In this document: piece after piece, positions 53,761-62,721 of the stretch | Layout: every line of letters starts with the position of its first letter | Position numbering within the stretch: position 1 is the first letter of the stretch | Assembly: GCF_003313505.1 (NCBI RefSeq) | Contig: NZ_QMHO01000004.1 | Span: forward strand, 42,868 to 106,867 | Length of the DNA: 64,000 nucleotides | From: Pedobacter nanyangensis | Lineage (GTDB): Bacteria > Bacteroidota > Bacteroidia > Sphingobacteriales > Sphingobacteriaceae | Reading direction: 5' to 3' | Made by a program: the position numbers and the translations under genes | The notes under the pieces: model-generated | Database searches by the model: none | Seen by the model: the letters and a program-made list of their open reading frames with translations, nothing else | Told to the model about the DNA's origin: nothing

Positions 53761-53864
53761 TTAGTTGTGGTTCATTAGCTCATTAGTCCATTTGGGACAG
53801 ATAACTGGCAACCGCCGGTAACTTATTCCCAATTACTAACCGCTAGTTGCTAGCTCCTAATCTA
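53761..53864. repeat. Inverted heptad array upstream of the methylase gene
   Basis: Units TTAGTTG, TGGTTCA, TTAGCTC, ATTAGTC on the left and AATTACT, AACCGCT, AGTTGCT, AGCTCCT on the right are in opposed orientation around a unique centre. The array overlaps the 3' end of the neighbouring gene by a few bases. Confidence 0.6.
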
Positions 53865-55080
53865 TTTGGCTCAATGATGTATTCCTGTACTGCAACAGCA
53901 TCAAATGTTTGTTATAATAACCATATTCGGCATCATAGCCAAAATCAAAATCATTGTGCAGCCCTTTATAGTTTTCCTTCACTAAAAAATCGAGATAGTT
54001 TAGGCCATGTTTAGCCATTAGTTTTCCGAAATAATAACCGGTATCAAATCCTTTAAAAGCATATTCGGTAGGCTCAAATTCGTATTTGGCTCTGTAAGCT
54101 TTGATAAAATTTACCACTGGTTGGCTTTTATAGTCGATATAGTAAGAAGTAGTCAATACCGTTTGCAGATACTGTAACTGCTCGATATTGTAGGTTTGTT
54201 TAACCCAGTTTGGGTGTCCAAACAATTGGATGGGATAACCCGCTACATTTTTCAATCGGTAAAGTTTGGTTAAACTTGGGCTTACAAAACGGGTGTCGTC
54301 AGCGCATAATACCACTACATATTTTTTATCTTTAACCATTTTGGTCTCTAAAATATAGGTAGAAGTAAATTCCTGTACCACAAACCCTGGATATTGCTTA
54401 GCGAACCGTTTTCTGATGGGTGCAGCAAATTGCTCGTCAGACGATTTTTTGGTGTTGATCAATACTACGATACATTGATCGGCCTTGTACTGTTTGGCGA
54501 TATAATCAGCAATTTTAACGCCGTGCTGATCAATGTTATTGACTATTGAAATGAGATAAGGATTGTTAAATTCCGCAGGTTTTGATGCCGCCAAAGGCGA
54601 TACCATAGGCATTTTGTGCGCTTCGGAAAATTGCGCCATGTATTTCACTCCATCAGGAAAAATGGGGCCAATGAGCAAATTGCTAGCCTTTACCGCCTCT
54701 TTTTTACTTAAGGCTGCCAGTTGGCTGTTATCGTCCCTGCTATCGAAAACATTTACTTTAAAATTCAATCCTTCATTGGCAGCGGAGTCTATGCCCAACA
54801 TTAAGCCCTGATAAAAATCAAGTGCCATATCGGCCTTGCCAATTTGAGCTTTGGTAACCGTTTTTAAATTGAACTGGTTAAGCTGAAAGGGGATAAAAAC
54901 ACTGATGTTGCCCTGCGTAAACTTGGCAACTGGCTTTTGTTCAACTGGTTTAGCCGGGGCTGTGGCCACCGGCTTAGTTATTTTAGGCGAACAGCTCGCC
55001 AATACTGCAATAAAAGTTAGGAAATATAACCCCAGGTTTTTTTTAGCCACATAGCCATACCGAACTGTTTTAAAGAACAT
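53857..55080 (-). CDS. Type 1 periplasmic-binding-fold lipoprotein (ABC substrate-binding/LpoA-like)
   Basis: A 407-aa lipoprotein (signal LYFLTFIAVLASC) with a Peripla_BP_6-like fold: NISVFIPFQLNQFN, AALSKKEAVKASNLLIGP, HKMPMVSPLAASKP, and a second lobe with FGHPNWVKQTYNIEQLQYLQ. Such proteins bind amino acids or regulate penicillin-binding proteins (LpoA). No ABC permease genes are adjacent, so a peptidoglycan-associated role is plausible but unproven. ATG 55080 is used because the in-frame ORF upstream overlaps guaA and lacks a signal peptide at its start. It lies 58 bp after guaA on the same strand. Confidence 0.8.
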   Translation of the reverse strand: MFFKTVRYGYVAKKNLGLYFLTFIAVLASCSPKITKPVATAPAKPVEQKPVAKFTQGNISVFIPFQLNQFNLKTVTKAQIGKADMALDFYQGLMLGIDSAANEGLNFKVNVFDSRDDNSQLAALSKKEAVKASNLLIGPIFPDGVKYMAQFSEAHKMPMVSPLAASKPAEFNNPYLISIVNNIDQHGVKIADYIAKQYKADQCIVVLINTKKSSDEQFAAPIRKRFAKQYPGFVVQEFTSTYILETKMVKDKKYVVVLCADDTRFVSPSLTKLYRLKNVAGYPIQLFGHPNWVKQTYNIEQLQYLQTVLTTSYYIDYKSQPVVNFIKAYRAKYEFEPTEYAFKGFDTGYYFGKLMAKHGLNYLDFLVKENYKGLHNDFDFGYDAEYGYYNKHLMLLQYRNTSLSQID

Positions 55081-55138
55081 TTTTATTTTGTTAAACACCT
55101 CAAGGTGATGATGTGGTTTGGATTTAAATCCTAAAAGC

Positions 55139-56665
55139 TTATTCCCATTCAATAGTTGCTGGCGGTTTCGAACTAATATCATACACAACTCGGTTAATTC
55201 CTTTTACTTTATTGATAATTTCATTGGATATTTTAGCGAGCACTGGGTAAGGCAAATGGCACCAATCAGCGGTCATCCCATCTAAAGATTCAACAGCTCT
55301 TAAAGCAATTACATTTTCGTAGGTACGTTCATCGCCCATTACCCCTACCGAACGTACCGGTAAAAAGATGGCTCCTGCCTGCCAAATTTGGTCATACAAA
55401 CCAGCATCTTTCAAGTTTTGGATATAGATATGGTCTGCCTCCTGTAATATCGCAATTTTCTCAGCAGTAACCTCTCCTATGATACGGATTCCTAAGCCTG
55501 GGCCCGGGAACGGGTGCCTGCCTAAGATAAACGATTCTAAGCCCAAAGTGTTTCCTACCCTACGTACTTCATCTTTAAACAAAGTTTTTAACGGCTCTAC
55601 TACTTTAAGTTTCATAAAGTCGGGCAAGCCGCCTACGTTATGGTGCGATTTGATGGTTGCCGATGGGCCTTTAACAGAAACCGACTCGATCACGTCAGGG
55701 TAGATGGTACCTTGAGCCAGCCATTTTACATCCTGTATTTGGTGCGCTTCATCATCGAATACCTCAATAAATACACGACCAATAATTTTACGTTTCTTTT
55801 CTGGGTCTTCTACACCTGCTAGTGCGCTTAAAAACCTGTCTTTAGCATCAACACCTTTAATATTCAAGCCAAAGTCCTTGTATTGCTCTAGTACATTTTC
55901 GTATTCGTTTTTACGCAATAAACCATTATCCACAAAAATGCAGTGAAGGTTTCTACCAATGGCTTTGTGCAACAATACCGCAGCTACACTGCTATCTACC
56001 CCGCCCGAAAGAGCCAAAACAACTTTATCATTGCCCAATTGAGCTTTCAACTCGGCGATAGTGGTTTCTACAAAAGCATCCGAAGTCCAATCTTGCGCAC
56101 ATCCACAAATACCTACCAGGAAATTATTCAACAAGGTTTTTCCATCAATGCTGTGGGTCACCTCTGGATGGAACTGGATGGCGTAGGTTTCTTCGCCCTT
56201 TACCTGATAGCCGGCTACCTTTACTTCTGGGGTACTGGCAATAATTTCGAAATGCTCAGGCACCTGGGTAATTGAATCACCGTGGCTCATCCACACTTGC
56301 GAGTCTATCAAAATACCTTTAAACAAAGGGTTTTCGTTATTTACGAAACTTAAATTAGCCCTACCATATTCTCTGGTGGCTGATGCTTCAACATTTCCTC
56401 CGCTTTGTTGCGCTATAAATTGTGCTCCATAACAAACCGCCAATAATGGGTAGCCTTTAAACAGGTTCAAGTCTACAAATGGCGCATCTTCTTGGCGTAC
56501 CGAGAATGGGCTACCAGAAAGGATTACTCCTTTAACTGTAGGATCTAGTTCTGGAATGTGGTTAAATGGATGAATTTCGCAGTACACATTTAGTTCGCGG
56601 ACACGACGTGCAATTAGCTGTGTAAATTGCGAACCAAAATCGAGGATAATGATTTTTTCTAGCAT
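55139..56665 (-). CDS. guaA: GMP synthase (glutamine-hydrolysing)
   Basis: Converts XMP to GMP using ATP and glutamine. The 508-aa protein has the GATase domain ([20 protein letters not shown], nucleophile Cys78 in [21 protein letters not shown]), the PP-loop ATP pyrophosphatase domain ([16 protein letters not shown]) and the C-terminal dimerisation domain ([31 protein letters not shown]). ATG 56665 gives the canonical N-terminus; an in-frame TTG two codons upstream is less likely. Confidence 0.98.
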   Translation of the reverse strand: MLEKIIILDFGSQFTQLIARRVRELNVYCEIHPFNHIPELDPTVKGVILSGSPFSVRQEDAPFVDLNLFKGYPLLAVCYGAQFIAQQSGGNVEASATREYGRANLSFVNNENPLFKGILIDSQVWMSHGDSITQVPEHFEIIASTPEVKVAGYQVKGEETYAIQFHPEVTHSIDGKTLLNNFLVGICGCAQDWTSDAFVETTIAELKAQLGNDKVVLALSGGVDSSVAAVLLHKAIGRNLHCIFVDNGLLRKNEYENVLEQYKDFGLNIKGVDAKDRFLSALAGVEDPEKKRKIIGRVFIEVFDDEAHQIQDVKWLAQGTIYPDVIESVSVKGPSATIKSHHNVGGLPDFMKLKVVEPLKTLFKDEVRRVGNTLGLESFILGRHPFPGPGLGIRIIGEVTAEKIAILQEADHIYIQNLKDAGLYDQIWQAGAIFLPVRSVGVMGDERTYENVIALRAVESLDGMTADWCHLPYPVLAKISNEIINKVKGINRVVYDISSKPPATIEWE

Positions 56666-56795
56666 GCGCAAAGGTAAGGAAATTTACGATTTTAGAGGTA
56701 CGATTTTAGTAGATATTAGTATTTAGATGCAAGTGCCCCATATTTACCTAGCATTTACTTTTTTGAGGAGCAGTTTTAGTTTTGGAATATTTAAG

Positions 56796-56855
56796 CATCA
56801 TCTCCTTGTTAGATCTCTCCGTTGCGGCCGAGATGATGGTTTAGTGCACACCAAT
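56796..56855. repeat. Dispersed inverted repeat between guaA and the histidine kinase
   Basis: CATCATCTC (56796-56804) and GAGATGATG (56830-56838) are perfect arms around GTTAGATCTCTCCGTTGCGG. The segment 56811-56855 is the reverse complement, with few mismatches, of 47879-47929. Confidence 0.7.
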
Positions 56856-56887
56856 GAGCTATTTGAACCGATGAACCAGCCAAATAA

Positions 56888-57361
56888 CTACAACGGCAAT
56901 GTAAAACAAAAAGTAGTACCTCCAGTTGGATTATTTTGGTACCAGATTTCCCCTCCGTGTGCGGTAATGATCTGTTTACAAATGGAAAGCCCTAATCCAT
57001 AAGATTTTTCACCTTTAGTACCAAAGCGCTTAGCTGGTGTAAATAGCTGGAAAACATCTTTCCCTATTTTATCGGGGATACCGATACCTTGATCTATAAT
57101 GCTCACCAGTATCTCTTTTTGACCTTTGGCCAACCTAATTTTTATTTCCTTTCCCATTTCACTGAACTTGATGGCGTTGCTAATCAAATTGCCCACCACC
57201 CTTTCTATTTTTTGCCCGTACACATTGATGTCCAACTGTTGGATATCGGTTTCCAGATTGATCGTCTGTTTCTTTTCGTCAGCTCTGTATTTGGTTAGGG
57301 TTATGGCATTTCTTACAACCGCCACCAGATCCTGTTTCTTCTTTTTCTGCGAAATATCCAA
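56888..57361 (-). CDS. Sensor histidine kinase, C-terminal ATPase part (frameshifted)
   Basis: A 157-aa fragment that is the missing HATPase_c half of the upstream kinase gene. N box VGNLISNAIKFSE, G1 box SIIDQGIGIP, F box VFQLFTPAKRF, G2 box KSYGLGLSICKQII, then GGTTFCFTLPL. Its frame continues upstream without a stop to about 57412 (LHLIDDIIEAAENKEGLDIS), exactly where the other part loses frame. ATG 57361 is only a chance start inside a helix. One base added to the run of four G (57410-57413) would join both parts into a full kinase. Whether it is a true mutation, a phase-variable site or a sequencing error is open. Confidence 0.8.
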   Translation of the reverse strand: MDISQKKKKQDLVAVVRNAITLTKYRADEKKQTINLETDIQQLDINVYGQKIERVVGNLISNAIKFSEMGKEIKIRLAKGQKEILVSIIDQGIGIPDKIGKDVFQLFTPAKRFGTKGEKSYGLGLSICKQIITAHGGEIWYQNNPTGGTTFCFTLPL

Positions 57362-57396
57362 GCCTTCTTTATTTTCTGCAGCTTCGATAATATCGT

Positions 57397-58968
57397 CTAT
57401 GAGGTGCAGGGGTTGCTACAGGCACCATCTATCAACTTAAGTTTATCCATGTTAACGTGGTCCACGTCCTCCAAAATCATCAATTTGGTTAAACTAGAAA
57501 TACCCACCACGGGGTTTCTTAAATCATGAGCAACGGCCCTTAAAATGGTATCCTTTTCCTGATCACTCAGCCCTAATTTGACTAAGGCTTCCTGTAGTTT
57601 GTCTTTCTGTCGGGAAATTTCATTGTTGAGTGTGGTAAGCTGTTTTACGTTGCGTTTAGATTTTCGCCAGTAGCTATAAATCAACACTACAATGGAAACA
57701 GCCATGCAAATGAACAATAACGTAATGTAGAGGTAGCGCTGCAGTATTTCGGCTTCTCTTTTCAGGTTGGATATCTCATTCTCATTGTTCAAATTACGGA
57801 AACGTTCATCAATATTGGTGGATTTAATCTTGTCCAGTTCCTTTTGCAAGGAATCTGTTAAGTTAGTGTAACGGTACAAATGATCAAAAGCTTGCCGGCT
57901 TTGGCCTACACTACTCAGATACTTGGCATTTAAGAGGTGGAAGGCTTGAAGAAAATCAGGCATTTTAAGCCTTTTACTATCTTTCGCTAAAATTTGGAGA
58001 TATTTAAATGCCGAATCGGTTTTACTGGTTTCTAAATAAACTTTGATCAATTTTATTTTTGCGGTAACCGCATCTACGGTATCGTATCTCGGCTGAGCGT
58101 TAATGGCTATGCTCTGTTTCAATAGTTTTTCAGCTTCTTCAAACTTTTTTTGCAGCAGCAGTTCGCCGCCCATATTTCCGTAAATTACGCCTCTTGCAGA
58201 TTTATAGTACCAATTTCTACTGGGAACGGTATCATTTTTTTCTACAAACACCAATGCTTTTTGATAGAAAACCAAAGCGCTATCCGCATTGTTTAATCGG
58301 GAGTAGCACAGGGCAATATTATTGAACAGTTCCTGTTGCTTATAAACCTCCTGAAAGTTCTGTTTACAGGTACGCACTTCTACCAAGGTTTCCTTAAAGT
58401 AGTGGATAGCTTCCTTAAATTTTGATTGCTTATACAAAATCATCGCAATGCGATAGCTATAGTTGCTATTGGCGCATTGATCAATGATAACTGGTTGCAG
58501 TTTTTTGGCCAGAAAGTAGTTTTTATAGGCCTCCTCATAGGCCCCGAGCCTGAACAGGACATCGCCTTTGCAATAATAGGCCGCAGCAAGCTCCTTAATG
58601 TATTTCTTTTTGTCTTTGGTGGCCTCAATTACATTAAGCATGCTATCGGTATAGGGCAAGGCCTTCTCATATTTCCTGCCAAAGAAATAGTAGAAGTAAA
58701 AGGCGTTATAAATATCAAATCTGGATTTTGCGGGAAGCTTTACATCACCATCAAGTGCTTCCTTTAGGGTTTGCAGGGCCTTAGTTTTAACTTTTTCATC
58801 GTTATACCCCCATGACGTTTTATTTGCCACAGAGTCTATCAGATGATTAAGCTCTTTATGGGGGGTATCCTTGCAAGAAGCAAAAACAATTAAAAGGATA
58901 GGCAACCAAAAGAGCTTACTACGGGGTAATTTTTTAGATGGTATGATTTGCACATTCGAAAATAGCAA
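57397..58968 (-). CDS. TPR-containing sensor histidine kinase, N-terminal part (frameshifted)
   Basis: A 523-aa ORF: lipoprotein-like signal (FWLPILLIVFASC), a periplasmic array of tetratricopeptide repeats (about residues 60-400, such as FNNIALCYSRLNNADSALVF and YQKALVFVEK), a transmembrane helix (YLYITLLFICMAVSIVVLIY), a coiled coil, and a HisKA domain with the phospho-acceptor His in VAHDLRNPVVGISSL. The frame then breaks at KLKLIDGACSNPCTS and the ATPase half continues in another frame (56888-57361). TPR histidine kinases of this type are common in Bacteroidota. Starts TTG 58968 or GTG 58953 are possible. No response regulator is adjacent. Confidence 0.85.
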   Translation of the reverse strand: MLFSNVQIIPSKKLPRSKLFWLPILLIVFASCKDTPHKELNHLIDSVANKTSWGYNDEKVKTKALQTLKEALDGDVKLPAKSRFDIYNAFYFYYFFGRKYEKALPYTDSMLNVIEATKDKKKYIKELAAAYYCKGDVLFRLGAYEEAYKNYFLAKKLQPVIIDQCANSNYSYRIAMILYKQSKFKEAIHYFKETLVEVRTCKQNFQEVYKQQELFNNIALCYSRLNNADSALVFYQKALVFVEKNDTVPSRNWYYKSARGVIYGNMGGELLLQKKFEEAEKLLKQSIAINAQPRYDTVDAVTAKIKLIKVYLETSKTDSAFKYLQILAKDSKRLKMPDFLQAFHLLNAKYLSSVGQSRQAFDHLYRYTNLTDSLQKELDKIKSTNIDERFRNLNNENEISNLKREAEILQRYLYITLLFICMAVSIVVLIYSYWRKSKRNVKQLTTLNNEISRQKDKLQEALVKLGLSDQEKDTILRAVAHDLRNPVVGISSLTKLMILEDVDHVNMDKLKLIDGACSNPCTS

Positions 58969-58970
58969 AA

Positions 58971-59426
58971 TTAATGACCATTCAAAAGGGTGGTTTTAAC
59001 GCCAAATCTGTTCAGAAAATCAACACCTTCATCGCTGGCCAAGCCTTTATAGGCGGCATAGGAATCTCTATAAAAAACTTCTTTAATACCCGAAGACAAG
59101 ATTAGTCTGGCACAGGCAATGCATGGAGACAGGGTAGTGTACAAAGTGGCGCCTTCAATTTTGGAACCATTTTTAACCGCATAAAGGATGGCATTTTCTT
59201 CGGCGTGCAAAGCGAGGGAGCAGCTTCCCTTACTGTCCCTATCACAGCCCGTTTCAGGCCATTCTTCATCGCAATTGTGTGTACCTGGCGGCGGTCCGTT
59301 GTAACCTATGGAGATGATACGGGTATCTTTAGTAAGCACCGCTCCTACATGGGCCCTCACACAGTGTGAACGTCCAGCCAGATCCGATGCTAAGTTCATA
59401 TATATCTCGTTAAATGATTTTGCCAT
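58971..59426 (-). CDS. Deoxycytidylate (dCMP) deaminase, ComEB family
   Basis: A Zn-dependent cytidine/deoxycytidylate deaminase-family enzyme (151 aa) that converts dCMP to dUMP for dTTP synthesis. Family features: SDLAGRSHCVRAHVGAVLTKD, GYNGPPPGTHNC, the Zn ligands and catalytic Glu in LALHAEENAILY, and PCIACARLIL. It is co-directional with the kinase gene, and its stop overlaps the kinase leader. Assignment is firm at family level; in comEB loci of Firmicutes the same family is linked to competence, which is not implied here. Confidence 0.93.
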   Translation of the reverse strand: MAKSFNEIYMNLASDLAGRSHCVRAHVGAVLTKDTRIISIGYNGPPPGTHNCDEEWPETGCDRDSKGSCSLALHAEENAILYAVKNGSKIEGATLYTTLSPCIACARLILSSGIKEVFYRDSYAAYKGLASDEGVDFLNRFGVKTTLLNGH

Positions 59427-59442
59427 GGGTCAATGAAAATGA

Positions 59443-59473
59443 AAATCTCCCTAACGATACGCCAGAGAGATTT
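59443..59473 (-). terminator. Weak terminator after the first sugar MFS gene
   Basis: On the minus strand AAATCTC and GAGATTT form a stem around a 16-nt loop, followed by a mixed T-rich tract, about 40 bp after the MFS stop codon. Confidence 0.45.
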
Positions 59474-59509
59474 CAAAATTAACATTTTTTAATGATTATT
59501 AAATGGCCG

Positions 59510-60799
59510 TTAACGTTTAGCATTACCTGCTTTATGACCTTTTGAAGCAAAATAAATGATATACAAATAGCCTGGAACCATGGCATATAAAAACGCATGT
59601 TGAAAGTCAATATGCAATTTGTCTTTCATGAAACCGTAAACCAATGGCCAAACTGCACCGCCAGCGATACCCATGATCATGATGGCAGAGCCTGTTTTGG
59701 TAAATTTGCCCAATCCTTTAATGCCCAACGGAAAAATTGCCGGCCACATCAAAGAATTGGCTAAGCCTAACAGGGCTACAAACCAAAATGAAATTACACC
59801 CGTAGTAAAAACCGACAGAAGGGTAAATAAGATCCCTACGGAAGTACATACCCTAAGCGCTGCCTGCTGGCTAATAAACCTTGGTATGGTGATGATACCG
59901 ATAAGATATCCCACTAGCATAAATCCTAAGGTAAAGGCCGTTGCGTTATCTCTAAAAACGGTAGGAACCGTTCCCAATTCCCTGGCATAGGTGCCGATGA
60001 TATCTCCCGCCATTACTTCTACCGCTACACAAAAAAAGATGGCAAGTGCGCCCAAAAACAAATGCGGATAGTCAAATATCGATTTTTTAGAAGCTTGGCC
60101 ATTTGCCTCTGCGGCCTCTTCTTTCTCCATATTTACCTCTGGAAGCTTCACAAACTTAAGTACTATGGCAAATAACCCTAACACTATGGCCAAAGCAATA
60201 TATGGTGCATGGAGTTGTTGCAGCAAATCGTTTAAAATGGTTTGCTTTTCTGTTTCCGAAACTGCTTGTGCTAGTTTTGCTTCGGCCTCATTGGCACCTT
60301 TTAGCAACAAAGTGCTTAAAATGATAGGTGCGGTAATACCTGCGGTTTTATTACAAAAGCCGGCAATGGATATACGTTGTGCCGCACTATCAATTGGTCC
60401 GATAATACTAAGGTAGGGATTAACGGCTGTTTGCAGCAAGGCCATTCCGGAACCTTGCACAAAAATTGCCGTTAAGAAAAGAACGTAGCTGCTTTTTTCA
60501 GCGGCGGGAATAAATAACAAAGAACCTACTCCCAAAATGACCAAACTGGCTACCAACCCGTTATGGAAACCAATTTTTTTCAGGATCCACGAACTTGGGA
60601 TAGCAAGAAAAAAGTAAGCAATATAAGATGCAAACGTTACTAAATAAGCTTGTAAATCAGTTTCTAGGTCAAAGGCTTTTTTTGCAAATGGAATTAACGA
60701 GCCGTTAGCCCAGGTAACAAAGCCCAGAATAAAAAACAAAGCGCAACAAATTACCATTGGGCCAAATGCCGTTCTGTTTTGGGGTTGGTTTGAATTCAT
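59510..60799 (-). CDS. Sugar MFS transporter, FucP/GluP family
   Basis: A 429-aa inner-membrane permease with 12 hydrophobic helices, of the fucose/glucose-galactose:H+ symporter family. Recognisable stretches are FFILGFVTWANGSLIPFAKK, YIAYFFLAIPSSWILKKIG, GMALLQTAVNPYLSIIGP, and GLANSLMWPAIFPLGIKGLG. The conserved Asn and Asp/Glu residues of the substrate cavity lie in the first helices. The sugar is not certain. A LacI-type palindrome lies about 90 bp upstream and the terminator of the next sugar permease precedes it, so it is an independent unit. Confidence 0.93.
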   Translation of the reverse strand: MNSNQPQNRTAFGPMVICCALFFILGFVTWANGSLIPFAKKAFDLETDLQAYLVTFASYIAYFFLAIPSSWILKKIGFHNGLVASLVILGVGSLLFIPAAEKSSYVLFLTAIFVQGSGMALLQTAVNPYLSIIGPIDSAAQRISIAGFCNKTAGITAPIILSTLLLKGANEAEAKLAQAVSETEKQTILNDLLQQLHAPYIALAIVLGLFAIVLKFVKLPEVNMEKEEAAEANGQASKKSIFDYPHLFLGALAIFFCVAVEVMAGDIIGTYARELGTVPTVFRDNATAFTLGFMLVGYLIGIITIPRFISQQAALRVCTSVGILFTLLSVFTTGVISFWFVALLGLANSLMWPAIFPLGIKGLGKFTKTGSAIMIMGIAGGAVWPLVYGFMKDKLHIDFQHAFLYAMVPGYLYIIYFASKGHKAGNAKR

Positions 60800-60878
60800 T
60801 ATTTCAGTTTGGTTTAATTTTCGTCTAACTTAAGCAAAAGCACTAGCATTTTAAATATTTTTAATAATTAAAAAGTCG

Positions 60879-60888
60879 CAAACGTTTG
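60879..60888. promoter_or_regulatory. LacI-type operator candidate
   Basis: CAAACGTTTG is a perfect palindrome with the central CG typical of LacI-family operators, about 80 bp upstream of the MFS ATG at 60799. With flanks it reads CGCAAACGTTTGTG. No LacI gene is in the window. Confidence 0.45.
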
Positions 60889-60896
60889 TGTAGGGT

Positions 60897-60929
60897 GCAA
60901 AAAAAGAGCCCCGCACGTGCGGGGCTCTT
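60897..60929 (-). terminator. Rho-independent terminator of the second sugar MFS gene
   Basis: AAGAGCCCCGCAC and its exact complement make a 26-bp palindrome (60904-60929), followed on the minus strand by a run of seven T, about 20 bp after the stop codon. Confidence 0.9.
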
Positions 60930-60949
60930 CGTTATAAAATGCTTTAAGC

Positions 60950-62380
60950 TTAATGGCCGCCCGAAACTTTTTGGTCGAAATTGATGCCCTGTGCTTTTAA
61001 GATTGCACTTGCTCTTAGGGCATAAAACACCAAATAAGCGAAGCATAAAATACCTACTACATAGCTGTATTGGATCCCGATCATTTCGGCTACCAAACCT
61101 TGTAATGGACTAATGATAGCGCCGCCCATAATCATCATGATCAGGTAGCTACTTCCCTGACTGGTGTTTTTTCCTAAGCCACTTACCGCTAGCGTAAAGA
61201 TACACGGCCACAAGGTACTACAGAACAAGCCTACACTGGTAAAAGCATAAACACTCACCATGCCGCTGGTGAACATTCCTGTTAATAAAGCTAAAACACC
61301 TATTAAAGAGAAAATCAACAACATTCTGGCCGGATTGCCCTTACTTAAAATATCTGCTACAATTAACACCAGAATGATCAAGCCGTATACGTAAAAAGGC
61401 GCCAAATCATGGTTAAAAAATGCATTAACGGCCAAAAACACACCAAAAGCCAAGTATGGGGCCACAAATCTTAAAATTTTCCTTAATTGGACTTTATCCG
61501 TAAAGGCCTCAACTGCCCCGGTCCACCTACCAATCATCATGCTGGCCCAGTACAAAGAGATATAAGGCGCAACTTGCCCGGTGGTAAACCCTAAATGTTT
61601 AATCATATACTCGGGTAAATTACTGGCCGTGGACACCTCTACCCCCACGTAAACGAAGATAGCGATCATCCCCAAAACCAACTGAGGGTATTTAAGTGCA
61701 GAGCTTTTACCTCCGGAAACTTCTGTTTCAGCCTCTGCAATGGCAGGCTTATCAGGCAGCGGCGAAAACTTAAGGAAAATGGCTACCACTAAAAAGGCTG
61801 CCCCTAATACCAAATATGGTATTTTAACGCTCTGAACATCCAAGGTATTGCTGGCGTGCACCGCTGAGCCAAAAATGGCAATATTAACAATTAGCGGGCC
61901 TATTGTAGTGCCTAAATTATTAATACCGCCTGCCAGAGTTAAACGTTGTGATCCGGTGCTTACCGGGCCCAAAGCAATGGCTAAAGGATTGGCCACGGTT
62001 TGTTGTAACGAAAAACCCAAAGCCACAATGAACAACCCAGACAGCATTAATGGAAAAGAACCTGAATTTGCTGCCGGGTAAAATAACAAGGTACCCACAG
62101 CGGAAATGCTTAAGCCTAGGGCCAAGCTATTTTTATATCCTATTTTGTTGATCAAATCTGTTTTCATGACTGCCGAAATACCGATGTAGATCAATGAGCC
62201 TACGGTATAGGCGATATAGAAAGCAAAGGAGACCAATTGACTTTCAAATTGCGATAATTTAAATGCTTCTTTGAAAACGGGGATGAGTATATCGTTACTC
62301 GCCGCTACGAAGCCCCAAAAGAAAAACACAGTTACTAAGGGGATAAACTGCGCCCAATTGGTTTTTACATGCTGTTCCAT
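60950..62380 (-). CDS. Sugar MFS transporter, FucP-like (second copy)
   Basis: A 476-aa permease of the same FHS/FucP family with 12 helices: PLVTVFFFWGFVAASNDILI, FAFYIAYTVGSLIYIGISAV, GFSLQQTVANPLAIALGPVS, GMFTSGMVSVYAFTSVGLFC. It differs strongly from the other permease, so the two are not a recent duplication. A large perfect palindrome lies 49-87 bp upstream of the ATG and may be its operator. The transported sugar is unknown; a hexose, fucose, arabinose or xylose would all fit the family. Confidence 0.93.
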   Translation of the reverse strand: MEQHVKTNWAQFIPLVTVFFFWGFVAASNDILIPVFKEAFKLSQFESQLVSFAFYIAYTVGSLIYIGISAVMKTDLINKIGYKNSLALGLSISAVGTLLFYPAANSGSFPLMLSGLFIVALGFSLQQTVANPLAIALGPVSTGSQRLTLAGGINNLGTTIGPLIVNIAIFGSAVHASNTLDVQSVKIPYLVLGAAFLVVAIFLKFSPLPDKPAIAEAETEVSGGKSSALKYPQLVLGMIAIFVYVGVEVSTASNLPEYMIKHLGFTTGQVAPYISLYWASMMIGRWTGAVEAFTDKVQLRKILRFVAPYLAFGVFLAVNAFFNHDLAPFYVYGLIILVLIVADILSKGNPARMLLIFSLIGVLALLTGMFTSGMVSVYAFTSVGLFCSTLWPCIFTLAVSGLGKNTSQGSSYLIMMIMGGAIISPLQGLVAEMIGIQYSYVVGILCFAYLVFYALRASAILKAQGINFDQKVSGGH

Positions 62381-62428
62381 ATTTGGTTAAAATTTAAGGT
62401 TTGAAAAAATTTGCGCTAAACATAGCTA

Positions 62429-62467
62429 TTTTTTTTCAAAGTGTACTTAGTACACTTTGAAAAAAAA
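62429..62467. promoter_or_regulatory. Perfect 39-bp palindrome, putative operator of the sugar permease
   Basis: T8-CAAAGTGTAC, the centre TTA, then GTACACTTTG-A8. The arms (18 bp) are exact. It lies in the divergent region 49 bp upstream of the MFS start, which argues for an operator or attenuator rather than a terminator. The half-site GTGTAC is regulator-like. The rest of the 341-bp gap shows no gene. Confidence 0.6.
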
Positions 62468-62721
62468 GCCATCGATTTGTGTGGCGATCTTCGCCAGAAA
62501 GCCTGTTTTCTGGAAATGCAAAAAAAACACAAATTGGATAAAAAACAGCAACCGTTTTTATGCGTAGATTTTGAAGAAGAGATCGCTCCCTGCCATGATA
62601 TCAAAGGAACTGCACCCTCACCATTCATATACTTCTGCTATTGAAGTTAAAGAGTTTATAAATAAAAATTGGCCTTTTAGCTGTGAAAATTGCATATTAG
62701 CAGAAATTACAGGAACAATAA

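Noticed and set aside
62441..62644. 67-codon ORF starting inside the 39-bp palindrome
   Set aside because: The start lies in the palindrome itself and the sequence has no family resemblance; the opposite strand has an equally long random ORF.
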